64,000 nucleotides of DNA from Owenweeksia sp048267305 (GCA_048267305.1 JBLWXT010000008.1:62001-126000), one strand, 5' to 3'. Counted from the first letter of the stretch, positions 50,826 through 60,200 are shown. Program-made: numbers and translations. Notes: generated by a model not told the origin, from the letters alone.

Positions 50826-53243
50826 TTAGTTAATGGTATAAATAATAGAAAGCTTGGCAGCCCAGTTTTCGTGCTCATTAGGCAGCGTGTAGGGGCCGTA
50901 GCGGTAAAAGGCACCTGCTCCAAAACCAATGTATCCTACTTTAAAGAAATCAATATGTAGGATGTTGGAAATGATAACACCACTTTCATAATAGCCTTTT
51001 TCAAGGGTTTTAAAATCTATGTTTTGATGGTAGGGGGTATTACTCATTGTCCCAAAGCTCATCGCGTGGTTAATAGAGATTTCTGGCTGAAACCAGTTGG
51101 TGCGGAAAAGCAATGAACCAAAATTATGGTTTAGGAATAGTGAAACATACTTATCGGCAAAAAACTCATTAAACCGCATGGTTTGAAAGGAGTTTTTATT
51201 AACGATAGAGATAGCCGGATTGTAGGAGGTACGGTTGCTAAACAGCATTTGATAGGGTAAAGACTGATCCACATATCCCGCTTCGATTCTGGTGTCTAAA
51301 AATCCCCAGCCCCTAAGGTAGCGGTAGAGCCAGGCCCCTACTTCCACTTTATTGTAGTTGAAGTTTCCTCCTAAAACATCATCAAAGCCTTTGGCATATT
51401 TCACCATTACCACAGGGTAATCACTACCAGCGGATATCTGATGACCGAAGTTAGAGGTTATCATTTCCTTATAGGCCCATCTCCACTCCAGGTTGGCTTC
51501 GGTAAAATTGAAATTGCCACTTGGCGCAGCGCCAGCATCGCTGGTGTTGAAGTACTTATAGTCGTTGTTGGTGAGTAGGTCAAACTTTCGGGCACCTAAC
51601 TCCAAAGTCATAAATGTTGCCAAACGGGTTTTGTAGGTAAGTGAGACCTCTCGTTTGCGGTCCATGTGATTGGCCCAAACCTCTGTCCAAAAGTTGGTGT
51701 TGTAATAATAGGGGATGTTTACCACACCAGGTTGCACTACATCATCACTGTAGTCTAATGTTATTTTGTGGTCCTTTTTCCAGTTAAAGAAGTACTCAGC
51801 AGTACCGCCATATTTCCAGGTCTTGTCAGTAAAGCCATAGCCATAATAACCTCCAAAGCGTATTTTTTTGGAGAACTGCGAATTGGTGTAAACTCCTGCT
51901 CCAAGCCTCAATCCTTCATAGCCTGTATAGGCTATGAACTTGTTTACCTTAAGTTCTAATTTGCCTACAGTGAAATAGCCTCGGTAAATATTTCTTAGGC
52001 CGTTCATCATAAAATCAAACTTATAGCGCTCGCCTATACTGTCCATGTGGGCATAGGTTTTTGATTCTTTCAGATTTAACTCTGTAGGTCGGTATTTCTC
52101 CCAAAATTCATCGGTTACATCAGGCGCGCCAACGGCTAATTCACGTTTTACGTGATCAAACTGGCTATCGGGAATTGGGACATTGAGCTCTACACTATCC
52201 ACATAAAGCTCGCTGTACACAAAACCGGGATCGTTGAAAAAAGGCATTTGCTCCAGCTGAAGTAGTATTCCCAAATCCATGGGAAACCAATTGCCATCTT
52301 CCAGCTGTTGGTAATGGTGTTCCATGGCAAAGTCAACGGTACTCTTGTAGTTGGGCTCTGCAAAAATGTACTCCATGGCCCAGCCATTGGTGTTGATGTG
52401 TATTTCGCCCTTAAGGCCCTCAAAGTTGGCGCCTATTCTTGGCTGGAAATACATGATGTAAGTGGAGTCTGTGCCCTTTATTACTGTATCCTGAAGGATG
52501 AAGAAATAGCGTTTGTCGGAACCCTTGGCCAGGGGAGTGATATAAAATTCGGTAAGTACCTGAATTACGTCATCATATAGGCCGAAGTACTGAATGTTCT
52601 CAGCTCCAACGGCCATAATACTCTTTTTGAAACCACTGATTTTGGTTCCAATAATCTCTTCTTTAAAAAGATTAGGCTTTTTAAATCTGGTGCGCGAAAC
52701 CGTTTCCGACATGAGCAGGTATCGGTGAGATAATACACTGGCAGTGTCCGATTCCATTAGTTTTAATTGTCTGCGGGCAGAAATCAGGGAATCTAGATTT
52801 CGGGTAAGTATGTTTTTGTTGTAGGATTTAAACCTATAGGAGTCGTACTTTTTAGGGTCATTATTATCCGCATTGGCAATAGCATTGCGGATGATTCTTA
52901 AGGCCGGATTTTCACCAGCCCTTACCACAGCTTCCTGCAAATTGGTGGTGAGAGCCTGCATCTCTATCTTTAATACCCCTGTTTTTGGGATATTGGCCAG
53001 GGTAATAGTCACAGGTTCAAAACCAATGGAGGTTATCTGCAGTTTTTCAATGAGGCTTCGGTCTTCAATGATAAATTTTCCATCTATATCGGTGGAAACG
53101 CCAAGGCTAAGTCTTGCGTTGTACAACACATTTACAAAGGGAAGTTCTTCCTTGGTATCCTTGTCTATTATTATTCCTTCCAGTTTTTGGCCGTTGGCCA
53201 GAAAAGCAAGAGCAAAAAGTAAAAGCGAGTAAAATTGTTTCAT
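50826..53243 (-). CDS. DUF5686 family protein with carboxypeptidase-like domain
   Basis: An outer-membrane protein of about 805 residues common in Bacteroidota. After the signal peptide (MKQFYSLLLFALAFLANGQ) comes a carboxypeptidase-like domain (KLEGIIIDKDTKEELPFVNV, residues 20-105). The DUF5686 barrel-like region follows (AVVRAGENPALRIIRNAIAN; KKYDSYRFKSYNKN; final strands ending KLSIIYTIN). It lacks a TonB box and plug, so it is not a transporter of that class. The frame opens seven codons earlier, but ATG 53243 gives the normal signal peptide. Function unknown; divergent from the nucleoid-protein gene. Confidence 0.88.
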   Translation of the reverse strand: MKQFYSLLLFALAFLANGQKLEGIIIDKDTKEELPFVNVLYNARLSLGVSTDIDGKFIIEDRSLIEKLQITSIGFEPVTITLANIPKTGVLKIEMQALTTNLQEAVVRAGENPALRIIRNAIANADNNDPKKYDSYRFKSYNKNILTRNLDSLISARRQLKLMESDTASVLSHRYLLMSETVSRTRFKKPNLFKEEIIGTKISGFKKSIMAVGAENIQYFGLYDDVIQVLTEFYITPLAKGSDKRYFFILQDTVIKGTDSTYIMYFQPRIGANFEGLKGEIHINTNGWAMEYIFAEPNYKSTVDFAMEHHYQQLEDGNWFPMDLGILLQLEQMPFFNDPGFVYSELYVDSVELNVPIPDSQFDHVKRELAVGAPDVTDEFWEKYRPTELNLKESKTYAHMDSIGERYKFDFMMNGLRNIYRGYFTVGKLELKVNKFIAYTGYEGLRLGAGVYTNSQFSKKIRFGGYYGYGFTDKTWKYGGTAEYFFNWKKDHKITLDYSDDVVQPGVVNIPYYYNTNFWTEVWANHMDRKREVSLTYKTRLATFMTLELGARKFDLLTNNDYKYFNTSDAGAAPSGNFNFTEANLEWRWAYKEMITSNFGHQISAGSDYPVVMVKYAKGFDDVLGGNFNYNKVEVGAWLYRYLRGWGFLDTRIEAGYVDQSLPYQMLFSNRTSYNPAISIVNKNSFQTMRFNEFFADKYVSLFLNHNFGSLLFRTNWFQPEISINHAMSFGTMSNTPYHQNIDFKTLEKGYYESGVIISNILHIDFFKVGYIGFGAGAFYRYGPYTLPNEHENWAAKLSIIYTIN

Positions 53244-53446
53244 GGATTTATATGGTCCGAGCACATCTACTCAGTATCAGTTTTTTTATCGGAAGGCAAA
53301 TTTAGGTTTTAATCCTTTTTTAAGGATATGATTTGTTTGTTGTGAAGAGCATGTAAGGCTGAAGTTAAATACAATCATGAAAAATGAAGAAAACGACAAC
53401 TGTATTATGATATTTGCACCCTTTGTTAAACTAACCTTCTTATAGG

Positions 53447-54484
53447 ATGTTCGATACTAATTTAAGTTCCATATCTCACGCTATTACTCACTTTATTGGC
53501 AATAAGCTCAAGGATGAGGAGCTGAGGTTAAGTACGGAGGAGTCCGTTTTTGATGAGCCTACACGCGCTATCATCTGGAAATATGTGATGTCGGCATTTA
53601 AACAGCCTGAGTTTTATCGGTTTACCCACGCTGCTGAACTTGATCTGAATAATGTATATACCATAGCTAAGGATATTTTCAAGGATCAGCAGGTTTTTAT
53701 TAAACGTTCAACAGATTTGGCGGCATTGCTTCAGCAGCACTCACAGCATCCTCAGGTGAAGAGTGGGGAGCTGTTTATCATGTACTTCAAAAGACTCACA
53801 TTTGGTAATGTGTCCGGAGATGCCATAGGGATTTTTAAATCGGAAAAAAAAGAACCTTTCCTGTTTACAGAAGAGCAGGACAGCATAATCGATATCCACA
53901 GTTTTCAGGGAATTAGCCCCAGTAAAGTAGATAAGGCCTGCCTTATTTTTAATGTAGATGAGGAGGATGGATATCAGGTTCTCTCCGTGGATAATCTGAA
54001 TAAGGGAGAGGAAACCAAGTTTTGGTTTGAGGATTTCCTGAATATTAAACAACGATCAACCGAATATTCTAAAACGGCCGGAATCATCAATATCACTAAG
54101 GATTTTATTCTTAATGATCTTAATTCTGATGACCTGATGGATAAATCCGAGAAAATAGATTTACTCAATAAAACCAAGGAGTTTTTTAAGGAGAACGATG
54201 CATTTGATCAGGAGGAGTTTAGCGTACAGGTGTTTGAAGATAAAGGTGTGGCAGATCGCTTTAAGGCTTACACAGCCGAGAAAGATCGCGATGGTTTTAA
54301 GTATGATGATGGTTTTGATATCTCTCAGGAGGCCGTAAAAAACAAACAACGCGTTTTTAAAAGTGTGCTAAAGCTTGATAAGAACTTTAGTGTATATATA
54401 CATGGAGATCGCACTAAGATTGAGAAGGGCACAGACGATAACGGACAGAAATACTACAAGCTGTTTTTTGAAGAGGAGAGTTAA
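53447..54484 (+). CDS. Nucleoid-associated protein, NdpA/YejK family
   Basis: A 345-residue cytoplasmic protein of the YejK family, which associates with the nucleoid. Signs include the N-terminal SISHAITHFIGNKLKDEELRL, the VKSGELFIMYFKRLTFGN core, DKACLIFNVDEEDGYQVL, and the C-terminal KFSVYIHGDRT-like stretch (NFSVYIHGDRTKIEKGTDD). The length agrees with the family. Bacteroidota members are distant from the E. coli protein, so details of DNA binding are uncertain. Convergent, nine bases from the next gene. Confidence 0.87.
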   Translation: MFDTNLSSISHAITHFIGNKLKDEELRLSTEESVFDEPTRAIIWKYVMSAFKQPEFYRFTHAAELDLNNVYTIAKDIFKDQQVFIKRSTDLAALLQQHSQHPQVKSGELFIMYFKRLTFGNVSGDAIGIFKSEKKEPFLFTEEQDSIIDIHSFQGISPSKVDKACLIFNVDEEDGYQVLSVDNLNKGEETKFWFEDFLNIKQRSTEYSKTAGIINITKDFILNDLNSDDLMDKSEKIDLLNKTKEFFKENDAFDQEEFSVQVFEDKGVADRFKAYTAEKDRDGFKYDDGFDISQEAVKNKQRVFKSVLKLDKNFSVYIHGDRTKIEKGTDDNGQKYYKLFFEEES

Positions 54485-54493
54485 GATTGCAAT

Positions 54494-55297
54494 TTAATAG
54501 CCATAAACCGCAGAGTCGCTGTAATCTTGCGAAGTCCGTTGAATTTTCATTTTTTCATTTTTCAAAAAGATTACCGCTCCACGTACAAGTGAGTCTGTGG
54601 CGGTCATGTCTTCCGCATACACATCCACATTTAAATACTCAAAATGCAGTGTTGAAGTACTGTCATTAAAGCGCATTATTGCTTCACGATCTGCAAAATG
54701 AGGCACTTCAACCCTAAGATCACAGTCGCCTGATTCAGGTATTGTATCAGGAAAGCATATTTGCTTTGGAGAAGAACCAGACATGTCAATAATACTGGCT
54801 TTTTTGCCTATGGCACTGTAAAACCCTGCCGGTCTAACGGCTATGGTTTGTATTAAGAGATAGGCATTGCTGAAATTTGCTAACATGTGGATGGTGTCAA
54901 TCGGGTAGATATAACCGGGCAAAGATCCTAAACGAAGGTTGTCTCTTGTCAAAATTTCAGATTCATAGATAGGATTGCAATAGGCGCCACAAGCTTCTCC
55001 TTCATAAACCACAACTTTGTACAGTGAGTCGGGAGTGTATGATACGGAGATGCCGTACCACGTCAGGCGATTTTCATAGTAAAATAGGCTGTCCATGTAC
55101 TCTTGAGACAGTTGCTTGTAGTTTTCAAAGTAATCTTTGTATTGGGTTATTAAAAAAGAATCCATAAGAGCGGCCAAGAGGGTGGAATCATTTTGTTTGG
55201 CAAAAGCCGGATTTTTCAAAACCAAATGCTCATTAGAAGGGCTAAGTGAGAAAATAGCTAAAAGCAATATTGGGGTAATTAGGATTCCTTTGGTCAT
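54494..55297 (-). CDS. Exported hypothetical protein
   Basis: A 267-residue protein with an N-terminal signal (MTKGILITPILLLAIFSLSPS) and no recognised family. The mature part carries a Cys pair (GEACGAYCNPIY) near residue 105 and more Cys (QICFPDTIPESGDCDL) that could make disulfides; the C-terminal end is basic and hydrophilic. It starts six bases past the CDF transporter stop on the same strand, so the two may be co-transcribed. Confidence 0.6.
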   Translation of the reverse strand: MTKGILITPILLLAIFSLSPSNEHLVLKNPAFAKQNDSTLLAALMDSFLITQYKDYFENYKQLSQEYMDSLFYYENRLTWYGISVSYTPDSLYKVVVYEGEACGAYCNPIYESEILTRDNLRLGSLPGYIYPIDTIHMLANFSNAYLLIQTIAVRPAGFYSAIGKKASIIDMSGSSPKQICFPDTIPESGDCDLRVEVPHFADREAIMRFNDSTSTLHFEYLNVDVYAEDMTATDSLVRGAVIFLKNEKMKIQRTSQDYSDSAVYGY

Positions 55298-55303
55298 ATG
55301 AGT

Positions 55304-56176
55304 TTAATCAGTCGTCAGATTGCAACTTTCCTCATCCAGCTCGGTCTCAATAGTATAATGTGAAAAGTCATAGTCCTTCTTTAGCATTTCTTTTATGGAT
55401 TTTTTCACTTTCATAATCTGGTTTAACTCCGAAATACCTCTCAGTTTTACGTGTGTGGAAAATACATGGTGTTCGCCATCCAGGCTCCACAGATGAGTGT
55501 GGTGGAGCGAGCATACATTTTCAAGGCTTTCAATTTTCCTTTTTATTTCATCAAGATCTATCTCTTTGGGTTTTCCTTCCAAAAACAGAAAAAGCGTTTC
55601 TCGCAATCGCTTCACTACGTTGTACAGCACATAAGCGGTTATCAGCAGCGACAGGGCAGGGTCTAGATACGGTGTGTCAGTAAACAGTAAAACAACAGCC
55701 ACCATCAATACGGCAACCCAGCCCAATACATCTTCCAGCAAATGCCAGCTCACCACCTTTTCGTTCATCGATTTACCTGAACTCAACTTCCATGCAGCGT
55801 AGCCGTTTACCGCAACCCCTATTATGGCAAATACAATCATGCCCTGGGCATCGCTTTGCTGTGGATTGATCAATCTGTCAATTCCTTCGGAAATAATAAA
55901 AACAGCACCCACGATAAGTACGATGCTATTGATCAGAGCTCCCAGCAATGAAAACCTGCGATAGCCAAAAGTGTAATCAGAGGTAGCTCCTTTTCTGGAT
56001 TTCTTTTCCAGATACCACGATACTCCTAATGAAAGGCTGTCGCCCAGGTCGTGCAAGGCATCAGATAGTATGGCCACACTATTGGTAAGCAGTCCGCCAA
56101 TAATTTCCAAAATGGTAAAGCCAACATTTAAAAAAAATGCCAGCCGGATGTTTTTTGTAGAATGATGATGTGCCAT
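55304..56176 (-). CDS. Cation diffusion facilitator (CzcD/ZitB-like)
   Basis: A proton-coupled exporter of divalent metals such as zinc, in the inner membrane. The 290 residues have six helices. The metal site is supplied by ALHDLGDSLSLG (His42, Asp46) in helix 2 and WHLLEDVLGW (His145, Asp149) in helix 5. A cytoplasmic C-terminal domain (LENVCSLHHTHLWSLDGEHHVFSTHV) is intact. The N-terminal HHH is common in this group. It lies next to the DUF3703/TonB/HMA operon and may be part of the same metal-handling region; specificity is not readable. Confidence 0.93.
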   Translation of the reverse strand: MAHHHSTKNIRLAFFLNVGFTILEIIGGLLTNSVAILSDALHDLGDSLSLGVSWYLEKKSRKGATSDYTFGYRRFSLLGALINSIVLIVGAVFIISEGIDRLINPQQSDAQGMIVFAIIGVAVNGYAAWKLSSGKSMNEKVVSWHLLEDVLGWVAVLMVAVVLLFTDTPYLDPALSLLITAYVLYNVVKRLRETLFLFLEGKPKEIDLDEIKRKIESLENVCSLHHTHLWSLDGEHHVFSTHVKLRGISELNQIMKVKKSIKEMLKKDYDFSHYTIETELDEESCNLTTD

Positions 56177-56262
56177 TGAAGTACAAAGGTCTGAATTCTT
56201 AAACAGCTTCAGTAATTTATTATGGGTAGAGTTGAGGTAAATGCCAGTTATACCTGTGAGTA

Positions 56263-56382
56263 ATGAAAGTGCTTTTATTGCCTGTCATAGCAAGTGTCTA
56301 TGAGGTGTTAGGTGATATGAATTTCGGCTCGATTAAAACGAATGTTGGCACAAGGTTTGAGTATAGAGAATACAAGAAGTAA
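56263..56382 (+). CDS. Short ORF of 39 codons, followed by a terminator
   Basis: MKVLLLPVIASVYEVLGDMN, then FGSIKTNVGTRFEYREYKK. The first residues are hydrophobic and the last basic. It is the only reasonable frame in the 450-bp gap 56177-56626, and a strong + strand terminator at 56437-56469 follows it with no other + gene upstream. This suggests a small transcript here. Whether it is translated or is an RNA is unknown. No family. Confidence 0.3.
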   Translation: MKVLLLPVIASVYEVLGDMNFGSIKTNVGTRFEYREYKK

Positions 56383-56436
56383 TGACAATTTCATGGTCAT
56401 TGGTTTTTAAGGTTAGGTTTAGGTTAATTGGTTGAG

Positions 56437-56469
56437 AAGGCCGGCTCTTTAAAAGGGCCGGCCTTTTTT
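56437..56469 (+). terminator. Strong intrinsic terminator in gene-poor gap
   Basis: AAGGCCGGC pairs with GCCGGCCTT, and the stem continues inward through TCTTT/AAAAG-type pairs. Six T follow. No annotated + gene ends before it except the 39-codon ORF at 56263. Confidence 0.75.
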
Positions 56470-56626
56470 GTTTATGCAGTCTTTGGTGCTGTCGATGGCT
56501 CGGGCAGGCATCTTCTTTGTTTGTAGGAAAGTAGGGGGATGTAGGCCTGTAAATTATTGTGATGAAAAATCTATCGGATTGGTGAGCTCGAGCGGTGTTG
56601 TGGACTATGAGAAGTTGTTTTCCGGC

Positions 56627-57004
56627 CTAACTAATATTACACTTCCTGAATATCTCCTGGATCTCAGGTTCAATCTCCAAAGGCCTAAGTGGAGGAATGT
56701 TGGCTCCCCCGGTATTACCCAGGGGAATTTTACCAACAAATGATTTTACGCCACCCACTAAAAGCCTTGGTATTTGCCCAATGATTTCGTGGGTGTTTTT
56801 GATTTTGATGCCGAAGAGCAACATTTTCCAGTGCACATAAGTATGAGGCCAGGCAAACGACTGACCCAATACATGTGCTCTTTCGAGATGTTGCCAGGCT
56901 ACCGTAAATTCTTTCAAGTTCAAATGCCTGTAATAACTTTCTAACTCATTTTTGAGATAAGGCTGTAAGGCAGTTGGAGCATATAGTTGAAAGCGGATGG
57001 GCAT
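56627..57004 (-). CDS. DUF3703 family protein
   Basis: A 125-residue cytoplasmic protein with the DUF3703 pattern: LKNELESYYRHLNLKEFTVA, WQHLERAHVLGQSFAWPHTYVHW, then GKIPLGNTGGANIPPLRPLEI. The His-rich centre (ERAHVLGQ, PHTYVHW) could bind metal. It starts two bases after the TonB receptor stop, so it is the last gene of the metal operon. DUF3703 genes elsewhere often sit beside metal resistance genes, which supports that setting; biochemical role unknown. Confidence 0.88.
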   Translation of the reverse strand: MPIRFQLYAPTALQPYLKNELESYYRHLNLKEFTVAWQHLERAHVLGQSFAWPHTYVHWKMLLFGIKIKNTHEIIGQIPRLLVGGVKSFVGKIPLGNTGGANIPPLRPLEIEPEIQEIFRKCNIS

Positions 57005-57006
57005 TG

Positions 57007-59247
57007 CTATTTCTTCTTTTTCTCTAGAGTATAGTATAGCCCTGCATAAATGTTTCTTCCAAAAATTGGCCCCCAGGCAAAGTTGGTATCAAAGTACGCG
57101 TCATTTGGGTTTTCGGCATTTATTATGGGGTCATCCTGGCGGAAGTTCAGCAGATTGTCTACACCGGCAAAAATCTCAATGCCATTTTTAAAGGTTTTAT
57201 TGATTTGTGCATTTACCGTAAAGAAGTCGTCTGAATATTCAGAACGCTGAAATTGGGCAGGGCTTAAGTCTGTTTTGGGTAGGCGCTTTTCGCCAAACCA
57301 GTTTACCGTAAGGTCAAACTTCCACCCTTTGTCAGTGCGATATCCAAAATTGGTAAAAGCCCTATGAGTAGGGATAAGATAGCTTTGTGCCTGCCCATCC
57401 AAAAACTCATCCCGGGCATCCAGGTATTTATAAGCCAATCGCCATTCAAAATTTTTGAATACCTCATAATCTGCTTGCGCCAAAAAGCTAAAAGACTGAC
57501 TGCCCCTGGTATTGATGAAAAAGGCTTGGGTGGGATCACGGTCTAAATCCACAACCAGTTTATTTTCAAACCAGGTGTAAAATGCATCGGCATTTAGTTT
57601 TAAGAATTTACTTCCGATTGGGATGTTTTGCGAAACACTAAATCCCGAATTCCAGGCTACCTCAGGCTGAATAGGCAGAGCATCAGTAAAGTTAAGTGTT
57701 CGGCTTGAGGCCAAAATGTTGAGGTTTTCAGCAACCGCGTTGGCTGTGCGCTGTCCGCGTCCGCCACCTAATCTAAAGGTGGTGTTTTCGGTAGGCATAT
57801 AACGTAAGTTCAGTCTGGGCGTTACATAGGTTTTGTTAAAATAACTGTTGTAATCGCCTCTAATGCCGGCTACCATGGTAAACCGTGCTCCTGGTTCAAA
57901 GGTGTATTCCACATAGGCTCCCGGTACAATTTCCTCGCGCTGCTGGCTGTAGAGAAAACCATCAATATTACTTTCCGTAAGTTGATCCTTTACGTTTTCC
58001 GCCTGTAGCGAAATACCAGCCCTGTATTTATGAACCGTGGTTCCAATTATATCCTGAAAAATAGAATTGAGATAAAAGGCATCCTGATTGGCGGAATGTT
58101 GTTTTTGCCCAAAGGTTCCCTCATGGTCCTGATGACTTAAACTATAAACCAAACCAAAGCTGCGGAAGGCTTCATTTTTGAAAACGTAACCGTTTTTCCC
58201 GAAAAGTTCCAGTCTGTTGCCATGAGATTCATAGCCCCACAGGCTATCCGCAGGATTCTCGTTGTCAACGTAATCTTTCTGTCCACCAACTTTATCACTT
58301 TTAATGGCAGATATACCAATTTGCCCCTCCCAACCGCTGGTGGTTTGGTAATGCCAGCGATTGCTGAGGTTTATCTGGCTGCCGGTTGGCATATCTACAA
58401 AGCCATCATCATTCACATCGTTTATGCCTGAGTTGCTACTACCGTGAAGTAGAAAGGCCGTGGATAATTTTTCACCAACATCAAAACTGCTAACCACATT
58501 TCCTTCTATACGTCCACCTTGATTGCCAAAGGCATTCAGCAACAATCCTGGCGATGTCTCGGGTTTGTAAAACTCCACGTTTATTTGTCCGGTAATACTT
58601 TCATAGCCGTTGAGTACGGAGCTAAGTCCTTTGGTTACCTGTATACTCTGCACAAAAGGGCCGGGTATGTAAGTAAGTCCGGTGTTGGCATTCAGCCCAC
58701 GGGCAAAAGGAATATTCTCACGCTGTATCAGGGCGTACTTCCCTGCCAGTCCCAGCATTTCAATTTGGCGGGTGCCTGTTACGGCATCAGTAAATGATAC
58801 ATCCACACTGGCATTGGTTTCAAAGCTTTCGCTGAGGTTACAGCATGCCGCCTTTCGCAATTCCTTATCATCAATTTTATAGGTGAGGTCAGCGCGCTTC
58901 AAATCCACAGAAGTAGCATCTACGCGGCCAATCACATCTATTTCATTTAATTTACTACCGGAGGGCAGTAGAATAAAGTTCATGGTACCCTTGCGGGAGA
59001 TGACAATCTTGGTTTGGGTTTTATATCCAATAAAACTTACTACCAACGTATTGGTTTCCGGTACTTTTTCAAGCGAGTATTTACCGTCTTTATCCGTGAT
59101 TGTACCAACAGTTGTTCCCTCCCAAAAAACATTGGCACCAGGCAGGGGAGCCGATTTATCATTTTCATAGGTGGTAACCGTACCAGAAATCTGGGCATAG
59201 CCAAGCACTGGCAGTATTGCCAGCATTAGTATTCCAATATATTTCAT
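57007..59247 (-). CDS. TonB-dependent receptor of a metal-linked operon
   Basis: An outer-membrane transporter of 746 residues. After the signal peptide (MKYIGILMLAILPVLGYAQ) come a carboxypeptidase-like domain and a plug containing AACCNLSESFETNASVDVSF and VTGTRQIEMLGLAGKYALIQ, a plug type I associate with HMA/copper-linked neighbourhoods. The CC pair in the plug is unusual for TonB receptors and could bind soft metals. The barrel ends GLYYTLEKKKK. The HMA protein gene ends eight bases upstream and DUF3703 begins two bases downstream. Transport of a metal or metal complex is inferred from context. Confidence 0.9.
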   Translation of the reverse strand: MKYIGILMLAILPVLGYAQISGTVTTYENDKSAPLPGANVFWEGTTVGTITDKDGKYSLEKVPETNTLVVSFIGYKTQTKIVISRKGTMNFILLPSGSKLNEIDVIGRVDATSVDLKRADLTYKIDDKELRKAACCNLSESFETNASVDVSFTDAVTGTRQIEMLGLAGKYALIQRENIPFARGLNANTGLTYIPGPFVQSIQVTKGLSSVLNGYESITGQINVEFYKPETSPGLLLNAFGNQGGRIEGNVVSSFDVGEKLSTAFLLHGSSNSGINDVNDDGFVDMPTGSQINLSNRWHYQTTSGWEGQIGISAIKSDKVGGQKDYVDNENPADSLWGYESHGNRLELFGKNGYVFKNEAFRSFGLVYSLSHQDHEGTFGQKQHSANQDAFYLNSIFQDIIGTTVHKYRAGISLQAENVKDQLTESNIDGFLYSQQREEIVPGAYVEYTFEPGARFTMVAGIRGDYNSYFNKTYVTPRLNLRYMPTENTTFRLGGGRGQRTANAVAENLNILASSRTLNFTDALPIQPEVAWNSGFSVSQNIPIGSKFLKLNADAFYTWFENKLVVDLDRDPTQAFFINTRGSQSFSFLAQADYEVFKNFEWRLAYKYLDARDEFLDGQAQSYLIPTHRAFTNFGYRTDKGWKFDLTVNWFGEKRLPKTDLSPAQFQRSEYSDDFFTVNAQINKTFKNGIEIFAGVDNLLNFRQDDPIINAENPNDAYFDTNFAWGPIFGRNIYAGLYYTLEKKKK

Positions 59248-59255
59248 AGCGAGAT

Positions 59256-59615
59256 CTACTTTTTGTGGTCTTCAACCACCTTAGGGTCGCGGTAGTGGCA
59301 GCAGCCGTGTAATCCAAAGTAAGCTTCGTCTGGAGCAGTGTTGTATTCGGTATCATAGCCAGAGGCATTTACAGAATCACTTATTTGCTGAAGATTCACC
59401 TTTTCTGAATCAAAGCTTAGTGTAAGCACTTTAGAATCCACATCCCAATCAGCGCTATGTACACCATCCATTTCACAGGCTTTTTGAATAGTGCTTTTGC
59501 ACATGCCACACACACCATTTACTATCATGGTAGTGTCTGTTTTGGTTTGGCCAAATGTGGTTGAGGCCATTAGCGCTAAGGCAAATACGAAGGAAAATTT
59601 ATATAATGAGTTCAT
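59256..59615 (-). CDS. Exported heavy-metal-associated (HMA) domain protein
   Basis: A 119-residue periplasmic metallochaperone-like protein: signal peptide (FVFALALMASTTFGQ), an HMA domain with NGVCGMCKSTI (Cys36-Cys39) and a C-terminal HGCCHYRD cluster (His103, Cys105-106, His107) that adds a second site. Copper is the most common ligand of such GMCxxC-type domains, but zinc or others are possible. It is in the TonB/DUF3703 operon and 106 bp after the HYC_CC_PP gene. Confidence 0.92.
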   Translation of the reverse strand: MNSLYKFSFVFALALMASTTFGQTKTDTTMIVNGVCGMCKSTIQKACEMDGVHSADWDVDSKVLTLSFDSEKVNLQQISDSVNASGYDTEYNTAPDEAYFGLHGCCHYRDPKVVEDHKK

Positions 59616-59660
59616 TGATTTAATATTTTGATTTTTGGAAAACAGAAAAAATGGCGAGGA

Positions 59661-59718
59661 AAAACCTCACCCCGTCTCGGCTTAGCCGAGCCACCCCTAT
59701 CCTGTGGGAGAGGGGGAT
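59661..59718. repeat. Composite intergenic hairpin repeat inside the metal operon
   Basis: CTCGGCTTAGCCGAG (59676-59690) is a perfect 7-bp-stem hairpin. It is flanked by CCTCACCCC and CCACCCC..GGGAGAGGGGG segments that can pair. This 'CCTCACCCC...AGAGGGGG' form is a common Bacteroidota interspersed element. It separates the HYC_CC_PP and HMA genes. Confidence 0.6.
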
Positions 59719-59721
59719 CGT

Positions 59722-60168
59722 CTAAATCAAAAAACGCTGTACCTGCACCAAAAGGTTTCGCCCATAGGGCAAGGGTTCAGGTGGTGGAAAGACGAAGGAT
59801 TTAGTGTGATTTGAATTTTGTTGTGATAGAGCGGCTAAGGAAACTCTCAAAGGGGCTACGTTAGCCGGGCTAAAGCTCAGTTGTTTTTTAACGCTGCTAA
59901 TAACATCAATTCCTGCAAAGGCCAGGTTTTCGTCATCACAGCAGCCCATATCAATAGATGAAGCGGGCTTTTCGCAGGTATCATTAGTTTGCATTCCGCA
60001 GTCATCAGGCAGGGAGTAAAAACTCTCATCCATAAGCATACCCATGCAATAGTGGCGGTTTACCGAAAATCCCACGGAGGAGAATAACAGTACCGCTATC
60101 ATAGCAATGGAAAATATGCCTCTGATTTTTTTCACAGCCACAAATGTATCAATTCTAATGCCTTTCAT
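59722..60168 (-). CDS. HYC_CC_PP family protein (copy 2)
   Basis: About 148 residues with a signal peptide or anchor, RHYCMGM just after it, MGCCDDENLAF in the middle and PPPEPLPYG near the C-terminus: all three name-giving motifs. Two extra Cys (DDCGMQTNDTC) add ligand potential. A second ATG nine bases upstream (60177) is possible. It lies between an HMA-AraC regulator and an HMA protein, and a paralog heads the MbnP/MauG group at 33089. The family has no established function; association with both metal loci points to metal handling. Confidence 0.82.
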   Translation of the reverse strand: MKGIRIDTFVAVKKIRGIFSIAMIAVLLFSSVGFSVNRHYCMGMLMDESFYSLPDDCGMQTNDTCEKPASSIDMGCCDDENLAFAGIDVISSVKKQLSFSPANVAPLRVSLAALSQQNSNHTKSFVFPPPEPLPYGRNLLVQVQRFLI

Positions 60169-60200
60169 TTTATACAATTAGGGAATGCATTTATACAGGG

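Noticed and set aside
56468..56743. Open frame of 91 codons on the + strand.
   Set aside because: Overlaps the DUF3703 gene antisense, starts inside the terminator region and has no recognisable features.
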